Origin: DATBRV01 sp036560145
GTDB taxonomy: Bacteria; Myxococcota_A; UBA9160; SMWR01
Direction of reading: 5' to 3'
Assembly (NCBI GenBank): GCA_036560145.1
Contig: DATBRV010000149.1
Location: 8,068 to 72,067, forward strand
Length of the DNA stretch: 64,000 bases
The notes beneath the pieces are model-generated. The model did not search any database, had not been told where the DNA came from, and saw only the letters and a list, made by a program, of their open reading frames with translations. Below, in pieces: positions 7,678 through 17,474 of the stretch (the first letter of the stretch is position 1; the number at the start of each line of letters is the position of its first letter). The position numbers were made by a program, and so were the translations under genes.

Positions 7678-10395
7678 TCAACGACCGGTCGGCTGAGGCG
7701 AGGCGATCCGCATGCGTGCGTCGAGGACGACGGCTCCCTTTCCGGGTTCCAGCACCTTGACCGGGTTCAAGTCCAGCTCCAGGATTTCGGGCGCCACCTC
7801 GACGAGCGCCGAGACGCGCATCAACACCTCGATCAGCGCCGCGCGATCACCGGGCAAAGCGCCTCGGTAGCCGTCGAGGAGCCTTGCCGACCGGAGCGAC
7901 GCGAGCATCTCCTCGGCATCGAGGTCGGTGACGGGCGAAAGCCGGAACGCGGCATCGCGCAGGATCTCCACCAGCACGCCGCCGAGACCGCAAACCACGA
8001 GCGGCCCGAAAACCGGATCGCTGGTGACACCGACGAGCGCCTCGATGCCGCCTCGGATCTCGCGCTGAAGGAGGATTGCCTCGAGCTTCGCGCCTGCCCG
8101 CTGCACGCGCCCTACGAGCGTCTCTGCGGCGGTCTTCACATCGGCCGATGACTCGAGCCCGAGAATCACGCCGCCGATGTCGCTCTTGTGGAGAACACCG
8201 GGCGCGACGGCCTTGGCGACCAGCGGATAGCCGAGGCGCTCTGCGGTCGGCTCGACTGCGTCCAGAGTGGTCAGCTGGCTCGGCGCAAGCGGGATCCCGG
8301 CCGCCTCCAGCACGTCGGCGAGATCGGCCGGCGAGAGCCAACCGGGAGCCTCGGCGGCTTCGAGGACGCGCGTAATCGTCGCTCGAATCCGCGCTTCCGC
8401 TCGGGCTTCCAGCATGAGAGGCCTGCCCCGGGGACGCGAGCGCCATTTTCCGTGGCGCACCACCGCGCCGAGCGCCTGTGCCGCGTTCTCCGGATAACTG
8501 TAGGAGGGGAGGGGCCCTCGCGGACCGCCCGAGAGGAGCGAGGGCGCCCCTTTGGAGGAGAGGAACACCGTGAGGACGGGTTTTTCGGCAGGCACCTTGC
8601 CGGCGCCACGGGCGATCGCAACGGCGATCTCCTCCGGCCTGGTGACCAACGGTGGAACATAGATGACGACGAGCGAATCCACGCCCGGGTCGCTCCCCAT
8701 CGCTTCGATCGCAGACTCGAATTGCTTCGCATTCGCGGACGCGATCATGTCGATCGGGTTGGAGAGCCCGGCCTCCGCGGGTAGGAACGAGCGGAGCTTC
8801 GAGATCGTATCCAGACCCGGCTCGGGGAGCTCCAGCCCGAGCGCTGCGCACGCATCGGCCAGCAGGATCCCGGGGCCTCCGGCGTTGGTCACGATCCCCA
8901 CGCGCGGGCCCCGCGGCACCGGCTGGGTCGCGAGCAGCGCGGCGACGTCGAAGAGCTCCTCGAGGGTGTTGGTGCGGATCACTCCCGCCTGCTCGAAGAG
9001 GGCGTCTACCGCGACGTCGAGGCTCGCGAGCGCCGCCGAATGGCTCGAGGCCGCGCGTTTGCCGGCTGCGGATCTTCCCGCCTTGACCGCGATGATGGGC
9101 TTGCTGCGCGCGACCTGCGGAGCGAGGCGCGCGAACTTCCGCGGGTTTCCGAAGCTCTCGAGATACAGGACGATCACCCTGGTTCGCGGGTCGTCCGCCC
9201 AGTAGGCGAGCAGGTCGTTGCTGGAGACGTCGGCCTTGTTGCCGACCGACACGAACGTCGAGAGGCCGAGCCCGAGCTTGCCGACGTAATCGAGCATGGT
9301 GATGCCGAGCGCGCCGCTCTGCGAAAGCATCCCGATGTTTCCAGCCGGCGGCCAGCTGGGAGCGAAGGTGGCGTTGAGCAGGACGTCCGGAGCCGTATTC
9401 AGCACGCCCATGCAATTCGGCCCGATCATCCGCATGCCGCTCGTGCGAACCAGCTCCGTGAGCCGATCCTGGCGCTGCTTGCCCGTCCCGACCGCCTCTG
9501 CGAAGCCCGCGGAAATCACGACGACTCCGCGCACACCGGCGCGAGCGCAATCCGCGACCACGGCTTCCACGAGAGGCGCGGGCACGGCGATGACTGCGAG
9601 ATCGACCGCGGCGCCGATCGCCGAGACGCTCGGATGCGAAGGGAGCCCGTCGATTTCCCTGGCGTTCGGATTCACGAGATGGATCGCCCCGTGGAATCCG
9701 GCGCGCTTCAAATTGGCGAGCAGCGCTCCGCCGATGCTGTCGGGCCGGCGCGAGGCCCCGACCAGCGCGACCGAACGCGGGGTGAGAAAAGCGTGCAGGC
9801 TTCGCGCCGCGGCCAGGCGCCAGCGGGTGAAGCTCGCTTCCAGGTAGGCGTCCGTCTCCTCGATCGGAAAGGATAGATGCACGACGCCCGAGTCCAGGGT
9901 TCGCCGCAGCAGCAAGCCGCTGCCCCGGAAGACGTCGAGCATGGCCCGGTTCTCGCCCATCACATCGGCTTCGAACTCGCGAATTTCCCCCTGCCGCGCG
10001 ATCCCGAGGAGATGCTCGAGCAGCACCGTGCCGATTCCGCGACCTTGATGTTCGTCGAGAACCGCAAAGGCGACCTCCGCCGAGCGCGGCGCGCTCGGCG
10101 CCGAAGGCAGGACGTCGTAGCGGCCGACGCCGATGATCTTCTCCTCTTCGCCGCGTCCGAGCGTCGCCACCAGCGCCACCCGGCTCTCGAAATCGAGCTC
10201 GGTGAAGCGATCGAGCTCGTCCTCGCTGAGCAGCTTCTTGGCTCCGAGAAATCGGAAGCGGATCGACTGTGCGCTCAAATGCTGGAAGTGGGCGAGCAGC
10301 CGCTGCCGGTCATCGGGACGGAGGGCGCGGATGTGGATCGAGCCGCCATCCCGGAGCAGCTCGTCCGAGGCATAGCAACGCGGGTCGACGATCAC
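7678..10395 (-). CDS. GNAT acetyltransferase fused to ADP-forming acyl-CoA synthetase (Pat-like)
   Basis: 905 residues from a GTG start at 10395; the open frame extends upstream but looks non-coding. Residues ~20-190 are a GNAT acetyltransferase (V.F.V.DEHQGRGIGT CoA-binding loop). Residues ~210-660 are the CoA-binding and ligase domains of an NDP-forming acyl-CoA synthetase (SVALVGASRR; GMLSQSGALG; phospho-His region SSHSAALA). Residues ~680-900 are an ATP-grasp domain (PLVAKAVAPGVLHKSDIGGV). The domain set matches PatZ/Pka protein-lysine acetyltransferases, but the GNAT domain is N-terminal here rather than C-terminal as in PatZ. It could acetylate metabolic enzymes such as acetyl-CoA synthetase, or be an acyl-CoA ligase with its own acetyltransferase. 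Confidence 0.85.
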   Translation of the reverse strand: MIVDPRCYASDELLRDGGSIHIRALRPDDRQRLLAHFQHLSAQSIRFRFLGAKKLLSEDELDRFTELDFESRVALVATLGRGEEEKIIGVGRYDVLPSAPSAPRSAEVAFAVLDEHQGRGIGTVLLEHLLGIARQGEIREFEADVMGENRAMLDVFRGSGLLLRRTLDSGVVHLSFPIEETDAYLEASFTRWRLAAARSLHAFLTPRSVALVGASRRPDSIGGALLANLKRAGFHGAIHLVNPNAREIDGLPSHPSVSAIGAAVDLAVIAVPAPLVEAVVADCARAGVRGVVVISAGFAEAVGTGKQRQDRLTELVRTSGMRMIGPNCMGVLNTAPDVLLNATFAPSWPPAGNIGMLSQSGALGITMLDYVGKLGLGLSTFVSVGNKADVSSNDLLAYWADDPRTRVIVLYLESFGNPRKFARLAPQVARSKPIIAVKAGRSAAGKRAASSHSAALASLDVAVDALFEQAGVIRTNTLEELFDVAALLATQPVPRGPRVGIVTNAGGPGILLADACAALGLELPEPGLDTISKLRSFLPAEAGLSNPIDMIASANAKQFESAIEAMGSDPGVDSLVVIYVPPLVTRPEEIAVAIARGAGKVPAEKPVLTVFLSSKGAPSLLSGGPRGPLPSYSYPENAAQALGAVVRHGKWRSRPRGRPLMLEARAEARIRATITRVLEAAEAPGWLSPADLADVLEAAGIPLAPSQLTTLDAVEPTAERLGYPLVAKAVAPGVLHKSDIGGVILGLESSADVKTAAETLVGRVQRAGAKLEAILLQREIRGGIEALVGVTSDPVFGPLVVCGLGGVLVEILRDAAFRLSPVTDLDAEEMLASLRSARLLDGYRGALPGDRAALIEVLMRVSALVEVAPEILELDLNPVKVLEPGKGAVVLDARMRIASPQPTGR

Positions 10396-10615
10396 GGCGC
10401 GCCGCTTCCGCCAAGCCGGTTGTCGACTTCGAGAAAGGTCATCGGTCCGGTCGCCGGGTGATGCAGGCGGAGAGTCCGTTCCGGCGGGCAGGATACTCGA
10501 TGTACGGCGCGGCGCGATCCGTTCACCTCCCGGTGTCGCGCGATGGGTCTTTCCGGAACCGGACGTCGGTCGCGTGAACGCGTGACATCGCTCCTCCAGG
10601 TTGTAGAATCTCGAG

Positions 10616-11365
10616 GTGCCCGCCGACAGCAAGGCGAAATGGGAGACGATCGGGCCGCCGCCGGTGCGGCTCTTCGCCCGCGAGCACGTACGCGCGCTGA
10701 GCGAGCTCGCGGGCGTCGCTGCGCGCCGCAAGCTGCGGGGCGGCGTGCCCCGTGGCGATGGACACGCGGTCCTGGTGCTGCCGGGCTTCCTGGCCGGTGA
10801 CTTCTCGACGGCGCCGCTGCGCCGCTTCCTGCGCTCGCTCTGCTACGACGCGCGCGGCTGGAAGCTCGGCGTCAACCTGGGTCCGAACGCTGGGCTGCGC
10901 GAGGCGCTGGTCGCGCGCCTCACGCAGCTCGCCGAGCGGCACGGGCGCCGTGTCAGCCTGATCGGCTGGAGCCTGGGGGGCATCTACGCGCGCGAGCTGG
11001 CGCGCGCGCACCCAGACCGCGTGCGCCTCGTGATCACACTCGCGACACCATTCCGCGACATCTCGGCCACGCACGCCGCGCGCTTGATCCGCCCGGGCGG
11101 GCTGTCGCTGGACGGCGCGACCGAGCTCCAGGCCGCCCTGCGGCGCCCCCTCTCGCTCCCCGTCACCTCGATCTACAGCCGAACGGACGGGATCGTCCAC
11201 TGGCAGGGATGCCTCGAGGAGGAGGGACCGCAGAGCGAGAACGTCGAGGTGCGCTGCAGCCACACCGGCATGGGATTCCACGCCGACACGCTCGCGATCA
11301 TCGCCGACCGGCTGGCGCAGGCCGAAGGCGCCTGGCGCCCCTACCGGCGCGCCCGCGGCTCCTGA
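10616..11365 (+). CDS. Lipase-like alpha/beta hydrolase preceding WS/DGAT
   Basis: 249 residues with a GTG start. VLVLPGFLAGD (52-62) is the oxyanion region, S119 lies in GWSLGG, an Asp lies in SRTDGIVHW and a His in SHTGMGFH, completing a catalytic triad of the PGAP1/lipase-like type. There is no signal peptide. It ends 15 bases before the wax-ester synthase-type gene, so the pair is probably an operon for neutral-lipid turnover: one enzyme makes esters, the other could cleave or remodel them. The degraded gene at 18.9-19.3 kb is clearly a damaged relative of this family (shared LVITL..P and SR.D.....WQ/R.C patterns). Confidence 0.8.
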   Translation: MPADSKAKWETIGPPPVRLFAREHVRALSELAGVAARRKLRGGVPRGDGHAVLVLPGFLAGDFSTAPLRRFLRSLCYDARGWKLGVNLGPNAGLREALVARLTQLAERHGRRVSLIGWSLGGIYARELARAHPDRVRLVITLATPFRDISATHAARLIRPGGLSLDGATELQAALRRPLSLPVTSIYSRTDGIVHWQGCLEEEGPQSENVEVRCSHTGMGFHADTLAIIADRLAQAEGAWRPYRRARGS

Positions 11366-11380
11366 AATGCGGAGGCGACC

Positions 11381-12805
11381 GTGACGAACCGACAGCCGAA
11401 GGCGAGGGCGCCGCGCCCGCTCGAGCTCGGCTCGCGCATGCTGCCCACGGACGCGCTCTTCTGGTACGCGGAGGAGGCGCTCCCCCACTTCCGCAGCACG
11501 ATCGCCGGGCTCTACGTGCTCGACCGCGTCCCGGATGCCGCGCGCCTCGACGCGACACTCGAGAGCGCCATTGCGCTGGTGCCGCGCCTGCGTCAGCGCG
11601 TGCTCGCGGTGCCATTCCACCTCGGCCTGCCGGAGTGGGCCGACGATTTGCACCTCGATCGCCGCTACCACCTGCGCCACGTATCGCTGGCGCCGCCGGG
11701 CGACGAGCGGCACCTGCTCGACCTCGCGGCAACGCTCTTTGCGACGCCGTTCGACCGCGAGCGGCCGCTCTGGGAGGCCACCTGGATCGAGGGGCTGGCG
11801 GGCGGGCGCAGCGCCTATCTGTTCAAGATGCACCACTCGATGGTGGACGGCGTGGGCGCCAGCGCGATCACGGATGCGATCACCCAGCGGACGCGCGACG
11901 AAGCACCCGCCCGCATCGCCCGCCCCCCGGCGCGCAGGCTGCCGAAGCCCACGGCGCAGCTCGCGACACTTGCGCGCGACAACGTCCGCAGCTCGCTGGC
12001 CCTCGCGCGCCGGGGCGTCGCCAGCGCCCTGCGCGGTCTGGGCCGTCCGCGCGAGGCGCTTCAGGATGCGGCGCGCACCCTGCGCGGGATGCGCGCGCTG
12101 GTGGCCGATGCCCTCCAGCCCGCCGCGCGCGACCCGCTCTCCCGGGAGAGCTTCGGAATCTCGCGCCGCTTCGACGTCCTCTCCTTCGACCTCGAGCGGC
12201 TGCGCAAGCTCCGGGGGCCGCTCGGCGCGACGGTGAACGACGTCGTGCTGGCGGCTCTTGCCGGCGCCCTCGGGAGCTACTACCGCGACCGTGGCCACGA
12301 TCTCGACACCCTCAAGTGCCTGGTGCCCATGAATCTGCGCGGCCGCGACGACGGCGATGCCATGGGCAACCGCGTGGGGATGTTCAACGTGCAGCTGCCG
12401 GTGGGGGAGCCGTCGGCGGCAGGGCGACTCCTGCGCGTGCGCGAGCAGACGGGCGCGGCGAAGCAGGACCAGCGCGGGGCCGCCGGCCCGCTCTTCGTCG
12501 AGCTGGCGACGTCGCTGCCCGGCGGAATCTTCCGCTGGTTCGCGCGCCAGGCCGTGGGCCAGGTGAACGTGGCCTGCACCAACATCCCCGGAGCGCGCGA
12601 GCCGCGCTACATGGCCGGGGCGAAGGTGGAGGCGATCTATCCCTTCGCGAGCGTCATGCAGGGCACACCCGTCGTGATGGCGTTGGTCTCCTACGCCGGC
12701 GCGCTTCACATCGGCATCGACACCGACCCCGAGGCGATCTCCGATCCCCGGCGCATCGCCGAGCTCTTCGAGGCGAACGTCGCCCTGCTGGAAGCCCTGG
12801 TCTGA
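11381..12805 (+). CDS. Wax ester synthase / diacylglycerol acyltransferase family protein
   Basis: 474 residues, GTG start behind GGAGGCGACC. The catalytic HHxxxDG motif is HHSMVDG at 151-157, and the C-terminal half (DUF1298 type) has NDVVLAALAGAL and the PLN-like MNLRGRDDGDAMGNR stretch. It should join fatty acyl-CoA to a fatty alcohol or diacylglycerol at the inner membrane, giving storage wax esters or triacylglycerol. The length is usual for the family (~450-480). It is coupled by short spacing to the upstream lipase-like gene. Which acceptor it prefers cannot be told from sequence. Confidence 0.9.
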   Translation: MTNRQPKARAPRPLELGSRMLPTDALFWYAEEALPHFRSTIAGLYVLDRVPDAARLDATLESAIALVPRLRQRVLAVPFHLGLPEWADDLHLDRRYHLRHVSLAPPGDERHLLDLAATLFATPFDRERPLWEATWIEGLAGGRSAYLFKMHHSMVDGVGASAITDAITQRTRDEAPARIARPPARRLPKPTAQLATLARDNVRSSLALARRGVASALRGLGRPREALQDAARTLRGMRALVADALQPAARDPLSRESFGISRRFDVLSFDLERLRKLRGPLGATVNDVVLAALAGALGSYYRDRGHDLDTLKCLVPMNLRGRDDGDAMGNRVGMFNVQLPVGEPSAAGRLLRVREQTGAAKQDQRGAAGPLFVELATSLPGGIFRWFARQAVGQVNVACTNIPGAREPRYMAGAKVEAIYPFASVMQGTPVVMALVSYAGALHIGIDTDPEAISDPRRIAELFEANVALLEALV

Positions 12806-12830
12806 CGCGCCGCCTGGGCTCGGCGGCCGC

Positions 12831-13847
12831 TCACGGCAGGCTGCCGTGCGAGCGGGCTGCGAACGACCGCAGCGTGCGCAGGTAGTTCGCGCGCTCGAAG
12901 GCCTCCGGGTCCGGCGATCGGTGCTGGGAGAGACTCCCCTTCATCTGACGCACCGATGCGTACTCGCGCTCCTCGAGCCAGCGGAGCAGGTCGCGCTCGA
13001 CCCGCGCCAGGTGATCGGGCCCGTTCGCGAGCAGCGCCGAGGCCAGCATGGTCGCGTCCGCGCCGGCGAGGATGGCCTTGACGACATCCTCGGCCGTGTG
13101 CACGCCCGAGGTGGCGGCCAGCGAGGCCTTCGTCCGCCCGCGCAGGATCGCGATCCAGCGCAGGGGCAGCCGCAGCTCCTCGGAGCGCGAGAGCACCACG
13201 TGGGGGCTCACCTCGAGCGTGGCGAGATCGAGCTCGGGCTGGTAGAAGCGGTTGAAGAGGACGAGACCGTCGACCCCCGCGTCCAGGAGTTTCTGCGCGA
13301 AGTGCGCGAGTCCGGTGAAGTACGGTGAGAGCTTCACCGCGAGGGGCACGCGGATCTGGGCGCGAACCGCCGACACGATCTCGAGATCCCGCGCCTCGAT
13401 CGCGGCGCTCGAGTGCGCCGGGTCAGCCGCCACCTGATAGAGATTGAGCTCGATCGCGTCGGCGCCCGCCTGCTCGATGCCGCGAGCGAACTCGAGCCAG
13501 CCGCCGGGAGTCGATCCGTTCAGGCTCCCGATCACGGGGATCGCGAGCGAGCGCTTCGCGGCGGCGACCAGCTCGAGATAGCGGTCGGGTCCCGGCGCGT
13601 AGTCGGGGTGCTCGACCAGGAACTCCGTCGCCTCGGCGAACGTCCCGGCCCCCGCCTCGAGCGCGTCGTTCACGGCGAGTGCGCCGGCGGTGACCTCCTC
13701 CTCGAAGAGCGATGGGAGTACCACTGCCGAGACGCCCCGATCCTCGAGCCGCCGGAGCGAGTCGAGGTCGTGCGTGAGAGGAGAGGAGGAGGCGACCAGC
13801 GGCGTGCGCAGCTCGAGGCCGAGGTAGCGTGTGGCGAGATCCGGCAC
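12831..13847 (-). CDS. Dihydroorotate dehydrogenase-like flavoprotein paired with nifJ
   Basis: 338 residues with the DHOD TIM-barrel fold: LGLELRTPLVASSSP at the start, GSLNGSTPGGW, IELNLYQ, PLAVKLSPYF and a final ATSGVHTAEDVVKAILAGA phosphate loop. This is the DHOD-like branch regularly found beside pyruvate:ferredoxin oxidoreductases, not the pyrimidine-pathway PyrD, and lacks a clear orotate-site Cys/Ser. The start codon lies 3 bases after the nifJ stop, so translation is coupled. A role as an electron-transfer partner or NAD(P)H/quinone-linked flavoprotein for NifJ is an inference from pairing. Confidence 0.85.
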   Translation of the reverse strand: MPDLATRYLGLELRTPLVASSSPLTHDLDSLRRLEDRGVSAVVLPSLFEEEVTAGALAVNDALEAGAGTFAEATEFLVEHPDYAPGPDRYLELVAAAKRSLAIPVIGSLNGSTPGGWLEFARGIEQAGADAIELNLYQVAADPAHSSAAIEARDLEIVSAVRAQIRVPLAVKLSPYFTGLAHFAQKLLDAGVDGLVLFNRFYQPELDLATLEVSPHVVLSRSEELRLPLRWIAILRGRTKASLAATSGVHTAEDVVKAILAGADATMLASALLANGPDHLARVERDLLRWLEEREYASVRQMKGSLSQHRSPDPEAFERANYLRTLRSFAARSHGSLP

Positions 13848-13850
13848 GGC

Positions 13851-16800
13851 TCACTCCTCTTCGGATGGGACCGCGGGCCGCGACGCCGGCGGGCCGGCCG
13901 CCACGCTGCGTTCGAGGCCCGCGAGCTGTTCGTAGTGGCGCCAGCGCTCGTTCGCGTCCGCCTGGGCGAGCCCGAGCAGCCGGCTGGCGGCCTCGGGATC
14001 GCTGCGCATCAGCATCGCGAAGCGAGCCTCCTGCTCCGCGAACGCGCGCAGCGTCATCGTGGGCGGGCGCGAATCGAGCTGGAACGGGTGCTGGTGGGGA
14101 TCGGAGCCCGGGTGGTAGCGCCACAGCGGCCAGAAGCCCGAGCGCACGGCGTCGCGCTGGTGTCCCATCGAGCGCGCCATCTCGATGCCGTGCGCGATGC
14201 AGGTGCTGTAGGCGATCACGAGCGCGGGGCCGGGCCAGGCGTCGGCCTCGAGCAGTGCGCGCTGCACCTGCGCGTCGTTCGCGCCGAGCGCGACCTGCGC
14301 CACGTACACGTTGCCGTACGCGCTCGTGATCAGGCCCAGATCCTTGCGCGGCACCGCTTTGCCCCCGGACGCGAACTTCGCGACGGCGCCGCGCGGCGTG
14401 GCCTTCGAGGCCTGGCCGCCGGTGTTCGAGTACACCTGTGTATCGAGCACGAGCACGTTCACGTCGCGGCCCGAGGCGAGCACGTGGTCGAGCCCCGAAG
14501 AGCCGATGTCGTAGGCCCAGCCGTCGCCGCCCACGAGCCACACGCTGCGGTGGACGAGATCGCCCGCCAGCTGGCGCAGGCGACGGGAGCCCGGATCGGC
14601 GAGCTCCGCCAGGCGGCCTTCCAGCTGCGCGATCCGCTCGCGTTGGCGCGCGATCGCGGCGTCGTCGCATCCGGCTTCGTCGAGGATCTCGCGCACCGGC
14701 ACCTGCGTCAGCTGGGGCGCGAGCGCCTCGAGCAGGCGCCGCGCCTCGCGCACGTGGCCCTCGAGCGCGAGCCGCATCCCCAACCCGAACTCGGCGTTGT
14801 CCTCGAACAGCGAATTTGCCCAGGCCGGCCCGCGACCCTGGGCGTTCACGCTCCACGGCGTGGTGGGAAGGTTGCCTCCGAAGATCGACGAGCAGCCGGT
14901 GGCGTTCGCCACCAGCAGCCGGTCGCCAAAGAGTTGTGAAAGGAGCTTGAGGTACGGCGTCTCGCCGCAGCCGGCGCAGGCCCCGGAAAACTCGAAGAGC
15001 GGTGTCCGCGTCTGCACGTTCTTGACGAGCGCGGTGTCGAGGCTCGCGGGGGCGAGGTCCGGGATGCTCTCGAAGAACGCAAAGCGCTCGCGCTCCCGCT
15101 CCCGGTGCTCGTCTGCCGGCCGCATGCCGATCGACTTGCGGCTCGCGTCCTCCTTGCTCTTGGCGGGACACACGTCGACGCACACCCCGCAGCCCGTGCA
15201 GTCGTCGGGCGCGACCTGGATGGTGAGCTCGTGGTCGGGGAGCTCGCGCGAGCGGAAGGGCTTGCTCGGAAACTGCGGGGGGGCGCCGTGCAGGGCGTCT
15301 GCGCGGTAGACCTTCATGCGGATCGCCGCGTGCGGGCACACCAGCGCGCACTTGCCGCAATCGATGCACAGGGTTGCGTCCCAGATCGGGATCGAGGCGG
15401 CGATCGAGCGCTTCTCGTAGCGGGCCGTCCCGGTCGGGAAGGTGCCGTCGACGGGGAGCGCCGAGACGGGGAGCCGGTCGCCCTTGCCCTCGAGCAGCAG
15501 CGCGGTGACACGGCGCACGAAATCGGGTGCATCCGGCGGGACCGCGGCGCGTCGGCGCCGGCTGGCGTCCGCCACCGCCGGCGTCTCGACGCGCGCCAGC
15601 GACGCGAGTGCGCGGTCGAGTGCGGCGAGGTTGCGCTCCACCACGGCGGGCCCGCGCTTCGCGTAGCTCTTTTCGATCGAGGCGCGGATGGCGGCCTGGG
15701 CCTGCTCGCGCGGCAGCACGCCGGCGAGCGCGAAGAAGCAGGGCTGCATCACGGTATTCACGCGCCCCGGCAGCCCGGCCTCGCGGGCGACGCGGTCGGC
15801 GGGCACCACCCAGAGCTCGATCTGCCGCTCGAGGATGGTTTCCTGCACCTCGCGCGGAAGCGCCTCCCAGGTCTTCTCGGGCGGATGCGGACAGTTGAGC
15901 AGGAAGCGCGCACGCGGCGCCGCACGCTCGAGCACGTCGAGCTGTTCGAGCAGGCCGAATTGATGACAGGCGACGAAGTCGGCGCTCGCGATCTGGTACG
16001 TGGACCGGATCGGCCGCGGCCCGAAGCGCAGGTGCGAGACGGTGATGGCTCCGGACTTCTTGGAGTCGTAGACGAAGTAGCCTTGGGCGTGCAGCGGCGT
16101 CTGCTCGCCGATGATCTTCACGGTGCTCTTGGCGGCGCCGACGGTGCCGTCGCTGCCCAGGCCATAGAAGAGCGCCCGAACGCCCGGGCCTTCGGTGGAG
16201 AAGGACTCATCGAAGGGCAGGCTGGTATGCGTGACGTCGTCGGCGATGCCGAGCGTGAAGCGGCGCCGCGGCTCCGCGCGCGCGAGCTCGTCGAAGACCG
16301 CGCGCAGCATGGCGGGCGTCAGCTCCTTGCCTCCCAGGCCGTAGCGGCCGCCGAGGATGCGCGGCGGTGTGCGATCGCCGAGCTCTTCGCTGCAGGCGGC
16401 GAGCACATCGGCGTGGAGCGGCTCGCACGGCGCGCCCGGCTCCTTGCAGCGATCGAGCACGGCGAGCGCCTTCACGCTCCGCGGCAGCGCCCCCGCGAAG
16501 GCTGCGGCAGGAAATGGGCGAAAGAGCCGGAGCGTGAGCAGGCCGACGCGCTCGCCGCGCGCGCAGAGCGCCTCGACCAGCTCCTGGGCGGCGCCGCTGG
16601 CCGATCCCATCAGCACCAGGGCGCGCTCCGCATCCGGGGCCCCGACGTAATCGACGAGCCCATAGCGCCGGCCGGTGCGCGAGGCGAGCCGTGCGAGCAG
16701 CGACTCCACCGCGGCGGGAAGCGCCGCGTAGTACGGATTCGCAGCCTCGCGCGACTGGAAGAACACGTCGGGATTCTGGGCGGAGCCGCGCAGCACCGGC

Positions 16801-17432
16801 GCCTCCGGGGTGAGGCGACGTGCGCGGTGCGCGAGGATCGCCTCCTCGTCGACGAGCGCGCGCAGGTCGGCGTCATCGAGCAGCTCGATCTTCGCGACCT
16901 CGTGCGAGGTGCGAAAACCATCGAAGAAGTGGAGGAAGGGAACCCGCGTCGCGAGCGTGGCGGCGTGCGCCACCAGCGCGAGATCCTGGGCCTCCTGGAC
17001 GCTGGACGAGGCGAGCAGGGCGAAGCCGGTGCCGCGCGCCGCCATCACGTCGCCGTGATCGCAGAAGATCGAGAGGGCGTGCGTCGCGACCGCGCGCGCC
17101 GCGACGTGGATCACGAGCGGCGTCAGCTCGCCCGCGATCTTGAACATGTTCGGCAGCATCAGCAGCAGACCCTGCGACGCCGTGAACGTGGTGGCGAGCG
17201 CCCCGGACTGGACGGCCCCGTGCAGCGTGCCAGCGGCGCCCGCTTCGCTCTGGAGCTCGATCACCTCCGGGACGCCGCCCCACAGATTCGTCCGACCCTG
17301 GGCGCTCCACAGATCGGAGAGCTCGCCCATCGCCGTGGCCGGTGTGATCGGGTAGACCGCGATCAGCTCGGACAGCCGGTGGGCGACGCGGGCGACCGCC
17401 TCGTTGCCGTCGACGCATGCGGTCGCAGGCAT
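13851..17432 (-). CDS. nifJ: Pyruvate:ferredoxin (flavodoxin) oxidoreductase, single-chain
   Basis: 1193 residues, the usual length for the fused homodimeric enzyme that converts pyruvate and CoA to acetyl-CoA, CO2 and reduced ferredoxin. Visible parts in order: pyrimidine-binding domain from residue 1 (YPITPATAMGE), gamma domain, two 4Fe-4S clusters (C689/C692/C695/C699 and C745/C748/C751/C755), and a proximal cluster with CAGC at 819-822. The TPP site is GDGWAYDIGSSG with a later NTGGQASKATP. Start chosen at 17432 with GGAGGAG seven bases upstream. An 11-bp inverted repeat sits directly upstream of that ribosome site. It implies anaerobic or microaerobic metabolism or reductive ferredoxin supply in an otherwise oxygen-using gene set. 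Confidence 0.95.
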   Translation of the reverse strand: MPATACVDGNEAVARVAHRLSELIAVYPITPATAMGELSDLWSAQGRTNLWGGVPEVIELQSEAGAAGTLHGAVQSGALATTFTASQGLLLMLPNMFKIAGELTPLVIHVAARAVATHALSIFCDHGDVMAARGTGFALLASSSVQEAQDLALVAHAATLATRVPFLHFFDGFRTSHEVAKIELLDDADLRALVDEEAILAHRARRLTPEAPVLRGSAQNPDVFFQSREAANPYYAALPAAVESLLARLASRTGRRYGLVDYVGAPDAERALVLMGSASGAAQELVEALCARGERVGLLTLRLFRPFPAAAFAGALPRSVKALAVLDRCKEPGAPCEPLHADVLAACSEELGDRTPPRILGGRYGLGGKELTPAMLRAVFDELARAEPRRRFTLGIADDVTHTSLPFDESFSTEGPGVRALFYGLGSDGTVGAAKSTVKIIGEQTPLHAQGYFVYDSKKSGAITVSHLRFGPRPIRSTYQIASADFVACHQFGLLEQLDVLERAAPRARFLLNCPHPPEKTWEALPREVQETILERQIELWVVPADRVAREAGLPGRVNTVMQPCFFALAGVLPREQAQAAIRASIEKSYAKRGPAVVERNLAALDRALASLARVETPAVADASRRRRAAVPPDAPDFVRRVTALLLEGKGDRLPVSALPVDGTFPTGTARYEKRSIAASIPIWDATLCIDCGKCALVCPHAAIRMKVYRADALHGAPPQFPSKPFRSRELPDHELTIQVAPDDCTGCGVCVDVCPAKSKEDASRKSIGMRPADEHRERERERFAFFESIPDLAPASLDTALVKNVQTRTPLFEFSGACAGCGETPYLKLLSQLFGDRLLVANATGCSSIFGGNLPTTPWSVNAQGRGPAWANSLFEDNAEFGLGMRLALEGHVREARRLLEALAPQLTQVPVREILDEAGCDDAAIARQRERIAQLEGRLAELADPGSRRLRQLAGDLVHRSVWLVGGDGWAYDIGSSGLDHVLASGRDVNVLVLDTQVYSNTGGQASKATPRGAVAKFASGGKAVPRKDLGLITSAYGNVYVAQVALGANDAQVQRALLEADAWPGPALVIAYSTCIAHGIEMARSMGHQRDAVRSGFWPLWRYHPGSDPHQHPFQLDSRPPTMTLRAFAEQEARFAMLMRSDPEAASRLLGLAQADANERWRHYEQLAGLERSVAAGPPASRPAVPSEEE

Positions 17433-17449
17433 GGAAGCTCCTCCGGACG

Positions 17450-17474
17450 ACGAGCCATGCGGTGCATGGCTCGT
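17450..17474 (-). promoter_or_regulatory. Perfect hairpin in the nifJ leader
   Basis: ACGAGCCATGC-GGT-GCATGGCTCGT: an 11-bp perfect inverted repeat with a 3-base loop, ending about 18 bases upstream of the nifJ start codon and abutting its ribosome-binding site on the minus strand. Position and strength suit an RNA stem acting on translation or mRNA stability, or a dimeric operator in the 220-base nifJ/cNMP-protein divergent gap. No T-run follows, so it is not a simple terminator. Confidence 0.55.
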
